Notes: generated by a model not told the origin, from the letters alone. Positions 44,210 through 53,569 are shown, counted from the first letter of the stretch. The stretch: DNA of 64,000 bases from DAIDKA01 sp963726995 (GCA_963726995.1 CAVSEP010000004.1:248001-312000); one strand, 5' to 3'. Numbers and translations are program-made.

Positions 44210-46189
44210 TCACAGGCCGAACGGATAGGTATCAGGAAGGCCCTCAAGTTCCGTGCTCTGCAGCGGGCTGACTGCGCTTGTCTCATCGAACCAGATGTAT
44301 TCGTCGAACTGGCGCGGCAGGACGGCCTCAAAATAGTGACTTTGAAGTTCGGTTTCGGGCCGGTAGATCACACCGATCGCTCGTTCGAGCCGCGGCTGCA
44401 ACAGGCCTCCCAAGGGCATCTCAGAACTTATTCCCCGCAACGGCAGCAAGAAGCGCGGATCGCCCGTTTCATGGCATAGGCGCTCGTAACTCCCCGCTAA
44501 TCCCGATCGAACGGTCTTGATCTGCATCGGCTCGTCCCAGTTCGAGGCAGCCGCCACGGTGCCACTGTTCGTCCCAAAACCAATTGAGTAACTCGAGTCA
44601 CCGAACTCCTGACGGCACAGATGGCCGATGTTGTATTCCTCGCGAGCCGACATCTCCGTTGCCGCGGAGTCGCCCACATGCGAATTGTGCGCCCAGACGA
44701 TTCCTTTGCATTGCGGCCCGTGAAAAGCCATTAAGTTCCTCAACGTTTCAAACATATGGCTGTCGCGCAGGTTCCACGAGGCGCGAGATCCGTAATACAT
44801 GGTCCGATAGTATCGTTCCGCACTCGCGACCAGCCGGGCGTTCTGCACCACGTCCAGGAATCGTTCGCCATCGTGTTCCGCATAAGCGCGGCGCTTTTGC
44901 ATCAGATCCGTCAGCATCGAGGTGACCTCACGCTCGCAGGTCTCGTATTGGCCGCTCAGCGTCGCCCGACCGTACACCGCCGGATCCGACTGCCACGGAG
45001 TCAGGCATCCGTAGCGATGCCGCGCCACTTCGGCAGCCTTCGGATCGACTCTATCAAGGTATTCCAGTACTGAACGAATCGAGTTATACAGGCTGTACAG
45101 ATCGAGACCGTGGAACGCCACCCGGGCACTCGGCTTGAGGTTAGAATTGCGAGTTCGCAGCCAATCCACGAACTCACGCACCTCCCGATTACGCCACATC
45201 CACATTGGAAACCGAGCGAATGCCGTCCACTCGGAAGGCGGCACCTTGCTGTGCCGGACGTAATGGTCGATCCGGGCGGCGTCGGGCCAATCACCCTCGA
45301 TTGCGATAAAAGAGAACCCCTTCTTCTCGATCAGCTCGCGCGAAATCCGGTCCCGCATGCGATAGAAGTCCGAGGTGCCGTGCGTCGCCTCGCCGAGAAG
45401 GACCACACGCGCGTCGCCGATCCGCTTCATCAATGGATCGAGATTCACAGACTCGATCGACGTAAACTTCTCGCTGGATCTCCCAATCGCCTGTGCCAGC
45501 GTGCCGTCCGGGGCTTTGGCAGGGCGCCGTCCTTGCATAGCCCAGCCTTCCGCGCCCACCAAGGGAACGAAACGAACATCCGCCAGCTCCGTCGTGGTGA
45601 ATTCGTGCTGTCCTATGCGGGTTACGCGCACCAATTCCTGCAGACGCCGATCGGCTCCCACAGGAATCACGAGGCGGCCACCGATCTTCAACTGCGCCTT
45701 GAGCGATTCCGGGACTTGCGGCCCGCCAGCAGCGACGATGATGGCATCGTAGGGTGCATGATCCGGCCAGCCGAGCGTTCCATCCCCGTGTAGCACGTGG
45801 ACGTTGTTGTATCCAAGGCGCGAGAGCGTTGCAGCGGATTTCTCGGCAAGCTGTCCGATACGTTCGACCGTGTACACATCCTTCGCAATTCCCGCCAGCA
45901 CCGCCGCCGCGTAGCCGGATCCGGTGCCGATTTCCAGCACCTTCTCGCCGCCCTCAAGGCCCAATGCCTCGGTCATCATTGCGACGATATATGGCTGGGA
46001 GATTGTCTGCCCTTCGGCGATCGGAAGTGGTGCGTCCTCATAGGCAAATTCCCACAGATCTTCCGGCAGGAAGTTCTCGCGAGGCACGCTGCGCATGGCC
46101 GCGAGGACCAACGCCGATCGGACGCCACGGTGCGCGATATGGCGCTCGACCATCTCAATTCGATGCTTCTGGAAGTCTCTCTTGATCAT
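44210..46189 (-). CDS. protein-L-isoaspartate O-methyltransferase fused to erythromycin esterase-like domain
   Basis: A 659-residue two-domain protein. Residues ~1-215: PCMT repair methyltransferase with QTISQPYIVAMMTEAL and the SAM motif EIGTGSGY (86-93), which methylates damaged isoaspartyl residues. Residues ~240-655: erythromycin esterase-like fold with LLGEATHGTSDFYRMRD (E267, H270), AIEGDWPDA and WAHNSHVGD, the active-site pattern of Ere enzymes. ATG 46189 (MIKRDFQKHRIEM) is the PCMT start; the frame is open to 46279. Such fusions occur in other proteobacteria; substrate of the esterase half is unknown and antibiotic resistance should not be assumed. Confidence 0.87.
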   Translation of the reverse strand: MIKRDFQKHRIEMVERHIAHRGVRSALVLAAMRSVPRENFLPEDLWEFAYEDAPLPIAEGQTISQPYIVAMMTEALGLEGGEKVLEIGTGSGYAAAVLAGIAKDVYTVERIGQLAEKSAATLSRLGYNNVHVLHGDGTLGWPDHAPYDAIIVAAGGPQVPESLKAQLKIGGRLVIPVGADRRLQELVRVTRIGQHEFTTTELADVRFVPLVGAEGWAMQGRRPAKAPDGTLAQAIGRSSEKFTSIESVNLDPLMKRIGDARVVLLGEATHGTSDFYRMRDRISRELIEKKGFSFIAIEGDWPDAARIDHYVRHSKVPPSEWTAFARFPMWMWRNREVREFVDWLRTRNSNLKPSARVAFHGLDLYSLYNSIRSVLEYLDRVDPKAAEVARHRYGCLTPWQSDPAVYGRATLSGQYETCEREVTSMLTDLMQKRRAYAEHDGERFLDVVQNARLVASAERYYRTMYYGSRASWNLRDSHMFETLRNLMAFHGPQCKGIVWAHNSHVGDSAATEMSAREEYNIGHLCRQEFGDSSYSIGFGTNSGTVAAASNWDEPMQIKTVRSGLAGSYERLCHETGDPRFLLPLRGISSEMPLGGLLQPRLERAIGVIYRPETELQSHYFEAVLPRQFDEYIWFDETSAVSPLQSTELEGLPDTYPFGL

Positions 46190-46314
46190 TACCGCAACAC
46201 CTTTGGATACATTGGACCCGAGTAGCGCCCAACTGCCAATACGTTGAAACCGAAACGCGGGTGCGCTTTCCCTATGCATGGGTTAGTCGCCCGCATGGTG
46301 GCCTGGCCCATGAG

Positions 46315-46629
46315 CTACGTCAGATCAGGTTCCCCGCAGTGACCGGGGATGTAGGCGCGGACCATGTCTCGCAGATGGGCAGCGGCGGCGAAGGCCTCAT
46401 CGCCCGCCTGCGCAGCAAGCGGCGCACCGCCCATGGCCCCTACCTGCGCGCGACGCGGCAACCATTGGCCATCGCGCAATACTAAGCGCGTGCCGTGCAA
46501 GCTGACGGGGATGACCGGCACGCCCGCCGCGACTGCTATCGCGAACGCCCCGAGTTGAAACGAACGCAGTCCCGCAGCGGACGCAAAAGTGCCCTCCGGA
46601 AGAGCAATGATAGACGTTCCCCCGGCCAA
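46315..46629 (-). pseudogene. acyltransferase (PlsC-like) C-terminal fragment
   Basis: About 100 codons matching the second half of 1-acyl-glycerol-3-phosphate acyltransferases: IIALPEGTFASAAGLRSFQL (motif III, PEGT) and AGVPVIPVSLHGTR (motif IV). The HxxxxD motif and everything upstream are missing; the sequence joins a different gene fragment at about 46635. Not functional as it stands. Confidence 0.7.
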
Positions 46630-46638
46630 GCCCTCGGC

Positions 46639-46950
46639 CTAATCCAGGGACTTCTTGAGGCGCAGGATGGCGAGTGCCATCAGCGCGCTGCCGATGCCCA
46701 GCCGCAGTACCAGCGGATTACCACGAAAGGGGACCTGGAACCAGATGGTTGCGACCAAGGTGATGAGGGTCACCAACGCCAGACCGACGAAGAAGAAGGG
46801 AACGATCTTGCCGACGATCAGCTCGAAGGAGCGAATCGGCGTCACCATGAGTCGCTCCGGGGTGCGCACTTCCCGCTCGCGCACGATGGCAAAGGAAGTG
46901 AGCTTGGCGACCATGATGAGCGTGATGGTGGCAATTACGCAAAGCGACCG
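46639..46950 (-). pseudogene. ABC-2 type transporter permease fragment
   Basis: The frame reads SFAIVREREVRTPERLMVTP, IRSFELIVGKIVPFFFVGLA, then VPFRGNPLVLRLGIGSALMA and ends ALAILRLKKSLD. The first part is the conserved cytoplasmic loop and helix of DrrB/YhhJ-type permeases and the last 12 residues look like the normal C-terminus, so most of the intervening helices have been deleted. No start. Confidence 0.65.
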
Positions 46951-47317
46951 GCCAATCGAGCAGTCTGCCGTTTCGTTGCACGCAGCGAAAATCCCGGTCA
47001 CAGACTGGGGTCCTTCTTGCGGAATTGTTAGCTCTGTACGTAGCCCTGAGCAACGCCTAGCAGATGGCCTAGACGGACGGCAGGTTCGGACCCGAAGATA
47101 CCGGCTGGTCGACATGTCTTCGAGGCGTGCGGCCCGTAACGCTCCAAGGTTCCGCTGCTGCAATCCAGTCCTTCCGGTGAGGGCATGCACTTTCCCGACT
47201 TCGACGTTGTCGTCATTGTCAGATGGGAAGTCCGGGAAAGTGCGGATAGGCGGCCGCACCAACCGGGCCATACTTGGCATTGGGTAGGCAGTATCAACGC
47301 TGAGGAGATACGTCATC
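46951..47317. other. 367-bp gap before acsA
   Basis: No gene recognised; should hold the promoter of the acsA-pdh operon. Confidence 0.4.
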
Positions 47318-49081
47318 GTGGAACGTCCCGCGCGCATCCATAAGTCTGCGGGGAGCGACAGCACATCTGCGCCGCGGAGCAACTACGAAGCCGAGGTCGC
47401 AGCCTTTTCCTGGAGTGATCTTGCGGCACGGCTGGGTCAGGGTCCGGGGACGGCATTTAATATGACTTGGCTAGCCGTCGAGCGCTGGGCGCACTCGGAT
47501 CGCGCCGGTCATGCTGCATTGCGATGCATCGGCCGCAACGGATCGGTTCAGGATGTTAGCTACGCCGAACTGGCTGCGCAGTCGGCGCGTTTCGCCAACG
47601 TGCTTGGCAGTTTGGGAGTGGGCAGGGGCGATCGGGTCTTCGTGCTGCTGCCCCGCACTGCGGAACTGTTCATCACGGCATTGGGTACGCTGCGCAACGG
47701 CAGTGTCCTGGCGCCGCTCTATGCGGCCTTCGGCCCGGAGCCGCTGCGGACGCGGCTGACTCTCGGTGGAGCGCGAGTGCTTGTGACAACCGAGTCGGTC
47801 TATCGGCGCCGCCTGGCAGGGGTTGTGGCTGAGGTGCCGACGCTCCAGTTCGTGCTCGTGATTGCGGACGACCCGGGTCATCCGGTCCCTGAGGGCACCC
47901 GCGAACTGACAGCACTGCTGGCAGCGGCCAGCGAACAGCATGCGGCAGCACCAACCACAGCGGAGGATCCAGCGCTGCTGCACTTCACGAGCGGCACTAC
48001 GGGCAGGCCAAAAGGTGCCGTGCACGTGCACGGCGCGGCCTTGATGCATTACATGACCGGGAAATACGCGCTCGACCTGCATCCGGACGATGTGTTCTGG
48101 TGCACTGCCGATCCGGGGTGGGTGACGGGTACCTCCTATGGCATCCTGGCGCCGCTGCTGCACGGGGTGACGAACCTCGTGGATGAGGCCGATTTTGATG
48201 CTGAGCGCTGGTACCGGCTGCTCGCCGAGCAGCGAGTGACCGTGTGGTACACGGCGCCGACGGCGATTCGCATGTTGATGAAGGCCGGACCCGAACCTGC
48301 GCGCCGTCACCCGCGTCCGACGCTCAGGTTCGTCGCCAGCGTCGGCGAACCGCTCAATCCAGAGGCGGTATGGTGGGGTCTGGAGACAATGGGACTGCCG
48401 ATCCACGACAACTGGTGGCAGACGGAGACTGGCGGCATCGTCATCGGCAATACACTGTCGCAGGACATCAAGCCTGGCTCCATGGGACGACCTCTGCCGG
48501 GAGTGACGACCGCAATAGTGCGCCGCGAGGGTGATCACGTCGTGGTGATCGATGCTCCGGATGTGGAAGGCGAGCTGGCAATCAAGCCCGGTTGGCCGTC
48601 CATGTTCCGCGGCTACCTGCACGAGGACGAGCGCTATCGAAAATGCTTCGCCGACGGTTGGTACCTGTCCGGCGATCTGGCGAAGCGCGATGCTGATGGC
48701 TACTACTGGTTCATTGGTCGGGCGGATGATGTGATCAAGTCATCGGGTCACCTGATCGGGCCGTTTGAAGTCGAAAGCGTGCTGATGGAGGACCCGGCCG
48801 TCGCGGAAGCCGGCGTCATTGGCAAACCGGACCCGCTGGTCGGGGAAATGGTCAAGGCCTTCGTCAGCCTGAAGGCGGGTTTCGCGCCCAACGAGGAACT
48901 GCGCACGCGTCTTCTGGCTCACGCGCGCCGGCGCCTTGGGGCCAGCATCGCTCCGAAGGAGATTGCTTTTATGGAGAATTTGCCGCGCACTCGCAGCGGC
49001 AAGATCATGCGCCGCCTGTTGCGGGCGCGCGAGCTCGGCTTGCCCGAGGGCGACATTTCGACGCTGGAGAGTGGCGCGTGA
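47318..49081 (+). CDS. acsA: acetyl-CoA synthetase-like acyl-CoA ligase (AcsA type)
   Basis: A 587-residue ANL-superfamily enzyme: acyl adenylation then thioester formation with CoA. Motifs: LHFTSGTTGRPKGAVH (P-loop), DNWWQTETGG, YLSGDLAKRDADGYYWFIGR, and C-terminal LPRTRSGKIMRR with the Lys that acetylation silences. NWWQTETG is typical of acetate/propionate enzymes. GTG start at 47318 with GAGGAG at 47302-47307. First gene of an operon; its stop overlaps the E1-alpha start by 4 bp. Confidence 0.9.
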   Translation: MERPARIHKSAGSDSTSAPRSNYEAEVAAFSWSDLAARLGQGPGTAFNMTWLAVERWAHSDRAGHAALRCIGRNGSVQDVSYAELAAQSARFANVLGSLGVGRGDRVFVLLPRTAELFITALGTLRNGSVLAPLYAAFGPEPLRTRLTLGGARVLVTTESVYRRRLAGVVAEVPTLQFVLVIADDPGHPVPEGTRELTALLAAASEQHAAAPTTAEDPALLHFTSGTTGRPKGAVHVHGAALMHYMTGKYALDLHPDDVFWCTADPGWVTGTSYGILAPLLHGVTNLVDEADFDAERWYRLLAEQRVTVWYTAPTAIRMLMKAGPEPARRHPRPTLRFVASVGEPLNPEAVWWGLETMGLPIHDNWWQTETGGIVIGNTLSQDIKPGSMGRPLPGVTTAIVRREGDHVVVIDAPDVEGELAIKPGWPSMFRGYLHEDERYRKCFADGWYLSGDLAKRDADGYYWFIGRADDVIKSSGHLIGPFEVESVLMEDPAVAEAGVIGKPDPLVGEMVKAFVSLKAGFAPNEELRTRLLAHARRRLGASIAPKEIAFMENLPRTRSGKIMRRLLRARELGLPEGDISTLESGA

Positions 49082-50085
49082 ATGACATCGGCACGGATCT
49101 GGTGCCGCTGAGGCGCGAGGAGGCCATTGCGCTTGCGCACCAGATGCTGAGAATCCGAAGGTTCGAGGAGTCCTGTGCCGAGCTGTATGGGGCCGGCAAG
49201 ATCCGCGGCTTTTTACACCTGTACATAGGTGAGGAGGCAGTCGCCGCCGGGGCTTTGAGCGTCCTGCGCCCCGATGAGGCCATCGTCGCCACCTACCGTG
49301 AGCATGGCCATGCACTCGTGCGCGGCCTCACGGCCAAATCCATCATGGCGGAGATGTTTGGCAAGGTGACCGGGTGCTGTCGTGGTCACGGCGGCTCGAT
49401 GCATCTGTTTGATGCCGCGACCCGGTTTTACGGTGGCAACGCCATCGTGGGCGGTGGTCTGCCGATGGCCGTGGGACTTGCGCTGGCAGATCGCATGCAG
49501 CACATCGAACGCGTCACGGCGTGCTTCTTCGGCGATGGCGCCGTTGCCGAGGGTGTCTTTCACGAGTCCATGAATCTGGCGGCGCTGTGGAAGCTGCCCG
49601 TACTCTTCTGCTGCGAGAACAATGGGTATGCCATGGGTACCTCGCTCGAACGCTCCGAGTCGCAGACGGATCTGTGCGTCAAGGCGGCCAGTTATCGCAT
49701 CCCGGCCCGGCCCGTGGATGGCATGGACGTGGTCGCGGTGCGGCAGGCGACGGCAACAGCGGCGGCGGCCGTTCGTGCCGGGGAGGGCCCGATATTCCTG
49801 GAGTTCAGGACCTATCGGTTCCGAGCGCACTCGATGTTCGATCCGGATCTGTACCGACCGAAAGCGGAAGTAGAGGAGTGGAAGAAGCGTGGACCGCTGC
49901 ACGCCTTCACGGGCCGAATGAAGGCGCAGGGGCTGTTTACCGAGGCCGATTTCGAGCAGCTGGAGGCCGAAGTCACGGCCGAATTGGCGGCGGCAGTGGC
50001 GTATGCCGAGGAGTCTGCCTGGGAGCCGGTCGAGAATCTCCTCAAGGACGTCTCGGCAGACTTTACGCCGGCGACTGCCTCATGA
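49078..50085 (+). CDS. pdhA: 2-oxoacid (pyruvate/acetoin-type) dehydrogenase E1 alpha
   Basis: A 335-residue thiamine-diphosphate subunit. RGFLHLYIGEEAVAAGAL, YREHGHALVRG, GHGGSMHLFD, and the ThDP motif GDGAVAEGVFHESMNLAALW ending in ENNGYAMG. These fit pyruvate or acetoin dehydrogenase E1 alpha. GTG start in the GTGA overlap with acsA; ATGA overlap with the next gene. Substrate (pyruvate, acetoin or another oxoacid) not decided by sequence. Confidence 0.9.
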   Translation: MNDIGTDLVPLRREEAIALAHQMLRIRRFEESCAELYGAGKIRGFLHLYIGEEAVAAGALSVLRPDEAIVATYREHGHALVRGLTAKSIMAEMFGKVTGCCRGHGGSMHLFDAATRFYGGNAIVGGGLPMAVGLALADRMQHIERVTACFFGDGAVAEGVFHESMNLAALWKLPVLFCCENNGYAMGTSLERSESQTDLCVKAASYRIPARPVDGMDVVAVRQATATAAAAVRAGEGPIFLEFRTYRFRAHSMFDPDLYRPKAEVEEWKKRGPLHAFTGRMKAQGLFTEADFEQLEAEVTAELAAAVAYAEESAWEPVENLLKDVSADFTPATAS

Positions 50086-51071
50086 GCGACCGTCTGTCTT
50101 ATCGTGAGGCTACGCGGCAGGCGCTGCGCGAGGCCCTGCAGCGTGACCCACGGGTGTTCCTGATGGGCGAGGATGTGGGTCGGTACGGCGGCAGCTACGC
50201 GGTGAGCCTCGGCCTGCTTGAGGAGTTCGGGCCCGAACGCATCCGCGACGCACCGCTATCGGAACTTGGCTTCGTTGGCGCTGGCATCGGCGCCGCGCTC
50301 GGCGGGATGCGTCCCATCGTCGAGATCATGACGGTGAACTTCAGCCTGCTGGCGCTGGATCAGCTGGTGAACACCGCGGCGGCGTTGCGTCACATGTCGG
50401 GTGGCCAATTTCACGTCCCGCTGGTCGTGCGGATGGCAACCGGGGCGGGTCGTCAGCTGGCCGCACAACATTCACACAGTCTTGAGGGTTGGTACGCCCA
50501 CGTGCCGGGCCTGCGGGTGCTCGCGCCTGCGACCGTGGCCGATGCACGGGGCATGCTCTGGCCGGCGCTCCAGGATCCTGATCCGGTGCTGATTTTCGAG
50601 CACGCGATGCTCTACAACCTGGAAGAGCCGGTGACTGCGGCGGCGGTCGAGGTCGACATCCGCCGGGCGGCGATCCGGCGCGCGGGGAGCGACGTGACTC
50701 TCATTGCGTACGGCGGCATGCTATCGCGAACGCTGGTCGCAGCCGAACAGCTGGCACAGGACGGCATCCAGGCCGAAGTGATCGATCTGAGAGTGCTGCG
50801 GCCACTGGATGAGGCGACGATTCTTGAGTCCGTGCGCCGCACGCACCGTGCTGTGCTGGTCGATGAGGAATGGCGCAGCGGCAGCTTCGCAGCCGAGGTG
50901 TCCGCCCGGATCATGGAGCAGGCCTTCTTTGATCTGGATGCGCCGGTGCAGCGGGTCTGCGGCGCCGAAGTGCCCATTCCCTATGCCAAGCACCTCGAGG
51001 AGGCGGCATTGCCCCAGTCGGCATCGATCATCGCGGCGGTACGGTCGATACTCGCAGGGCGCACCGCATGA
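50082..51071 (+). CDS. pdhB: 2-oxoacid dehydrogenase E1 beta
   Basis: A 329-residue transketolase-like subunit pairing with E1 alpha. VFLMGEDVGRYGGSYAVSLG, RDAPLSELGFVGAGIGAALG, RPIVEIMTVNFSLLALDQLV and HSHSLEGWYAHVPGLRVLAP are all present; C-terminal transketolase domain follows (DVTLIAYGGMLSRTL, VIDLRVLRPLD). ATGA overlaps at both ends indicate coupled translation and fixed stoichiometry. Confidence 0.92.
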   Translation: MSDRLSYREATRQALREALQRDPRVFLMGEDVGRYGGSYAVSLGLLEEFGPERIRDAPLSELGFVGAGIGAALGGMRPIVEIMTVNFSLLALDQLVNTAAALRHMSGGQFHVPLVVRMATGAGRQLAAQHSHSLEGWYAHVPGLRVLAPATVADARGMLWPALQDPDPVLIFEHAMLYNLEEPVTAAAVEVDIRRAAIRRAGSDVTLIAYGGMLSRTLVAAEQLAQDGIQAEVIDLRVLRPLDEATILESVRRTHRAVLVDEEWRSGSFAAEVSARIMEQAFFDLDAPVQRVCGAEVPIPYAKHLEEAALPQSASIIAAVRSILAGRTA

Positions 51072-52231
51072 TCGAGTTTCGCTTGCCTTCCCTCGGTGCG
51101 GACATGGACCAAGGCACGCTGCTCGAATGGCGCGTGCGGCCCGGCGATACGGTCCAGAAGGGTGATGTGATCGCCGTCGTCGATACCACCAAAGCAGCCT
51201 TGGACGTTGAGTGCTGGCACCCGGGGAAGGTCCACGATCTGCTGGTGCAGCCGGGCCAGACCGTTCCGGTGGGTACCCTGATGGCCCGGCTGCTCGAGGC
51301 TGGCGAGGACGCGGCATCGATTCCGCCGCCGCCGGCGGCGCCCGGCCCGCGCGTGGCCGCGCAGCCGGCGGTGGGGGCGCCCACCCTGGCCGCCGCGCCG
51401 ACGGCGGAGCCACCGGAGCACCGCCACGCGGTGTCGCCGGTCGCGCGCCGACGCGCCGCGGAACTTGGCGTTGCGCTGGAGACCGTCACCGGCACCGGTC
51501 CGCACGGCGTCGTCACGCTCAAGGATGTCGAGCAGGCGTCGGACAAGGCGGGGCTGCCCCGGGACCGCAGCGCCGAGATCCGCCAGACGATAGCGGCCGC
51601 AATGAGCCGTTCGAAGCGCGAAGTGCCGCACTACTACCTCACCGAGCAGGTTCCGCTTGCTGCCGCGGCGGCCTGGCTGCGCCAGGCGAACGAGGGTCGG
51701 CCCGTGACGGAGCGGCTGCTGATGGCAGCCATCTACCTGCGTGCGGTGGCCTGCAGCGCCGTACGCCATCCGGCTATGAATGGCTTCTTCGTTGATGGCA
51801 CGTTCCGGCCCAGTGCCATGGCGCACGTCGGCATGGCCGTCTCGCTGCGCGGTGGCGGGCTCATTGCGCCGGGCATTCACGCGGTCGAACAGAAGACCCT
51901 GACACAGACGATGCAGGCCTTGACCGATCTCGTCGCGCGCGCACGCGCCGGCAGGTTGCGACGCGAGGAACTGACCGAGCCGACCATAACGCTCACGAAT
52001 CTTGGCGACAACAGCGTCGATGCCGTGCACGGCATCATCTACGCGCCGCAGGTGGCGCTGGTCGGATTTGGGAAGGTGGCGGAACGCCCCTGGGTGGTCG
52101 GCGGTCAGGTGGTGCCGACGGCCCTCGTGACCCTGACACTCGCCGCCGACCATCGGGTCAGCGACGGTCACGCCGGCGCGCGCTTCCTCGCCGAGATCGC
52201 CGAGCGGCTGCAGCATCCGGAAAACCTCTGA
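51068..52231 (+). CDS. pdhC: dihydrolipoamide acyltransferase (E2)
   Basis: A 387-residue E2. Lipoyl domain at 1-78 with the lipoylated K42 in VVDTTKAALDVE; Pro/Ala linker; peripheral-subunit-binding domain (AVSPVARRRAAELGVALETV, GPHGVVTLKDVE, ~118-155); catalytic acyltransferase domain ending AADHRVSDGHAGARFLAEI with the His-x3-Asp pair. One lipoyl domain only. The LDVE form resembles acetoin-type E2s. No E3 (lipoamide dehydrogenase) gene in the window. Confidence 0.92.
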   Translation: MIEFRLPSLGADMDQGTLLEWRVRPGDTVQKGDVIAVVDTTKAALDVECWHPGKVHDLLVQPGQTVPVGTLMARLLEAGEDAASIPPPPAAPGPRVAAQPAVGAPTLAAAPTAEPPEHRHAVSPVARRRAAELGVALETVTGTGPHGVVTLKDVEQASDKAGLPRDRSAEIRQTIAAAMSRSKREVPHYYLTEQVPLAAAAAWLRQANEGRPVTERLLMAAIYLRAVACSAVRHPAMNGFFVDGTFRPSAMAHVGMAVSLRGGGLIAPGIHAVEQKTLTQTMQALTDLVARARAGRLRREELTEPTITLTNLGDNSVDAVHGIIYAPQVALVGFGKVAERPWVVGGQVVPTALVTLTLAADHRVSDGHAGARFLAEIAERLQHPENL

Positions 52232-52240
52232 GGAATCACG

Positions 52241-52498
52241 ATGGACGATCACGAGCTGCGCAGCACTGTCGTGACCCTGTTGCAGCGGGTGGCGCCGGAA
52301 GTTGATCGGGCGGCGCTTGACGGCAAGGCCCCGCTACGGGATCAGGTGGATCTTGATTCCATGGATTTCCTTAACTTTCTGGTGTCACTGCACGAGAGCC
52401 TGCACGTGGACATTCCCGAGTCGGCATACGAGAAGCTGAGCAGCCTCAATGACATCGTCGGCTATGTGCGCGAGCACATACCTGCATCAGAAGGCTGA
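52241..52498 (+). CDS. acyl carrier protein
   Basis: An 85-residue acidic helical protein with the phosphopantetheine site VDLDSMDFLNFLV (Ser ~41). Ends the acsA-pdhABC operon, 9 bp after E2. An ACP here is unusual: it may accept acyl groups made by the ligase or dehydrogenase. The Ser-Met-Asp context is like that of stand-alone ACPs used outside fatty-acid synthesis. Confidence 0.85.
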   Translation: MDDHELRSTVVTLLQRVAPEVDRAALDGKAPLRDQVDLDSMDFLNFLVSLHESLHVDIPESAYEKLSSLNDIVGYVREHIPASEG

Positions 52499-52689
52499 TG
52501 CTCTGCGCGAAGGAAGTCCGACGGACAGTAGACCGCGGGTGCCGCCGCGCGCTGCGCCTGCCCGTCGCCTAAGCCCCGAGAAGACTGAGCTGCTGGGACT
52601 CCTCGATGCTTCGGCGACGACCTGCGAGGCCATGGGCTCGGACCAGCTCGGCCGCCAGGGTGGTGCGCGCCACCTCCGGCCGCGCCGGC

Positions 52690-53104
52690 GCTGGTCGCTA
52701 TGTGCCGACAGCGCTCATCGGGCTACAGTTCATGGCGGCCGGCCTTCTGATTGTCATAGTGCTGGTCGTGCAGCGGCAGAACCAGATGATGCGTGGCGCG
52801 CTGGTGGGCATCGCTCGCAACCCGGCAATCGTTGGCACCACCAGCATTTTCCGACACGCCGATCGACATGCAGACGCTGCGCACGCACCTGCTCAAGTCA
52901 CCGGCTGTGGAGTCAGTGAGCAGCTCGGATACGATCCCCAGGGGCCACTGCTGCTGGGTGTTCATCGTGAGTCACTCGACAGGCCTCGCCATGAAGGCCG
53001 TACAAGCCGCGGGCAATCGAATCGGTCGTGACTGCTTCCAGACGGCCGGACTGAGGCTGCTGGACGGCAGGACCTTCCGCCCGGGCTCGATTCCGGCGCC
53101 GTAA
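52690..53104 (+). pseudogene. MacB/FtsX-type permease fragment
   Basis: Two frames together resemble the middle of a MacB-like permease: PTALIGLQFMAAGLLIVIVL VVQRQN in one, then DMQTLRTHLLKSPAVESVSS and CFQTAGLRLLDGRTF in another. A frameshift lies near 52850. Neither end of the gene is present. Intact relatives stand at 57090-59656 on the other strand. Confidence 0.55.
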
Positions 53105-53387
53105 TCAATCTGATGTTTGTACTAAGTGATCACGGCCGTGTCATCCACACAATCGTCTCAAAGGCGCTGCCGCCGGGCTCGACCACGCCGGTTCCAGTTC
53201 TGATACACAGTGATGGCGAGAGGGTGGCGTCGCCACTTCTGCCAGGAAGATGATTTGCCGGGTCGAGTAGCGCGGTAGCGGCGCCACCGAGGGCTCGCAC
53301 TGGTGGAGTGCGCGGCACTGCACCAGTGTGCTTGGCGTGAGCGATGTTGTGGCTTGAGCAGGAGCTGCGCGCGGGGCGGATTCAGCA
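53105..53387. other. 283 bp without a gene
   Basis: No supported gene. Confidence 0.35.
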
Positions 53388-53406
53388 CGATTCCGACCCT
53401 AACCTC
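53388..53406 (+). repeat. attachment-site fragment (tRNA-Cys 3' end)
   Basis: CGATTCCGACCCTAACCTC matches tRNA-Cys 14187-14205 with one mismatch. The long GGGGTACGAAG block does not precede it; a GGGGTACGAAGTGG occurs 145 bp downstream (53533-53546). Marks the right end of the metabolic module. Confidence 0.6.
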
Positions 53407-53569
53407 AAATCGCCTGTTCGTACGTGTTCGCAGACGTTCAATTTTGTCGCGCTTATGCGCAAAAACCCTACAAAATCGCCATATTCTGTTCATGCGCGTT
53501 CACGGCTGTTCATGGGTAGCCAGATTTTTAGTGGGGTACGAAGTGGTCGCGCCAGGCCAAGCCTGGGAG

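Noticed and set aside
44210..46189. Macrolide resistance gene
   Set aside because: Only the fold and active-site pattern of Ere are seen, in fusion with a repair methyltransferase; resistance cannot be claimed from that.
50981..52252. 423-codon minus-strand open frame
   Set aside because: Antisense shadow of the E2 gene.
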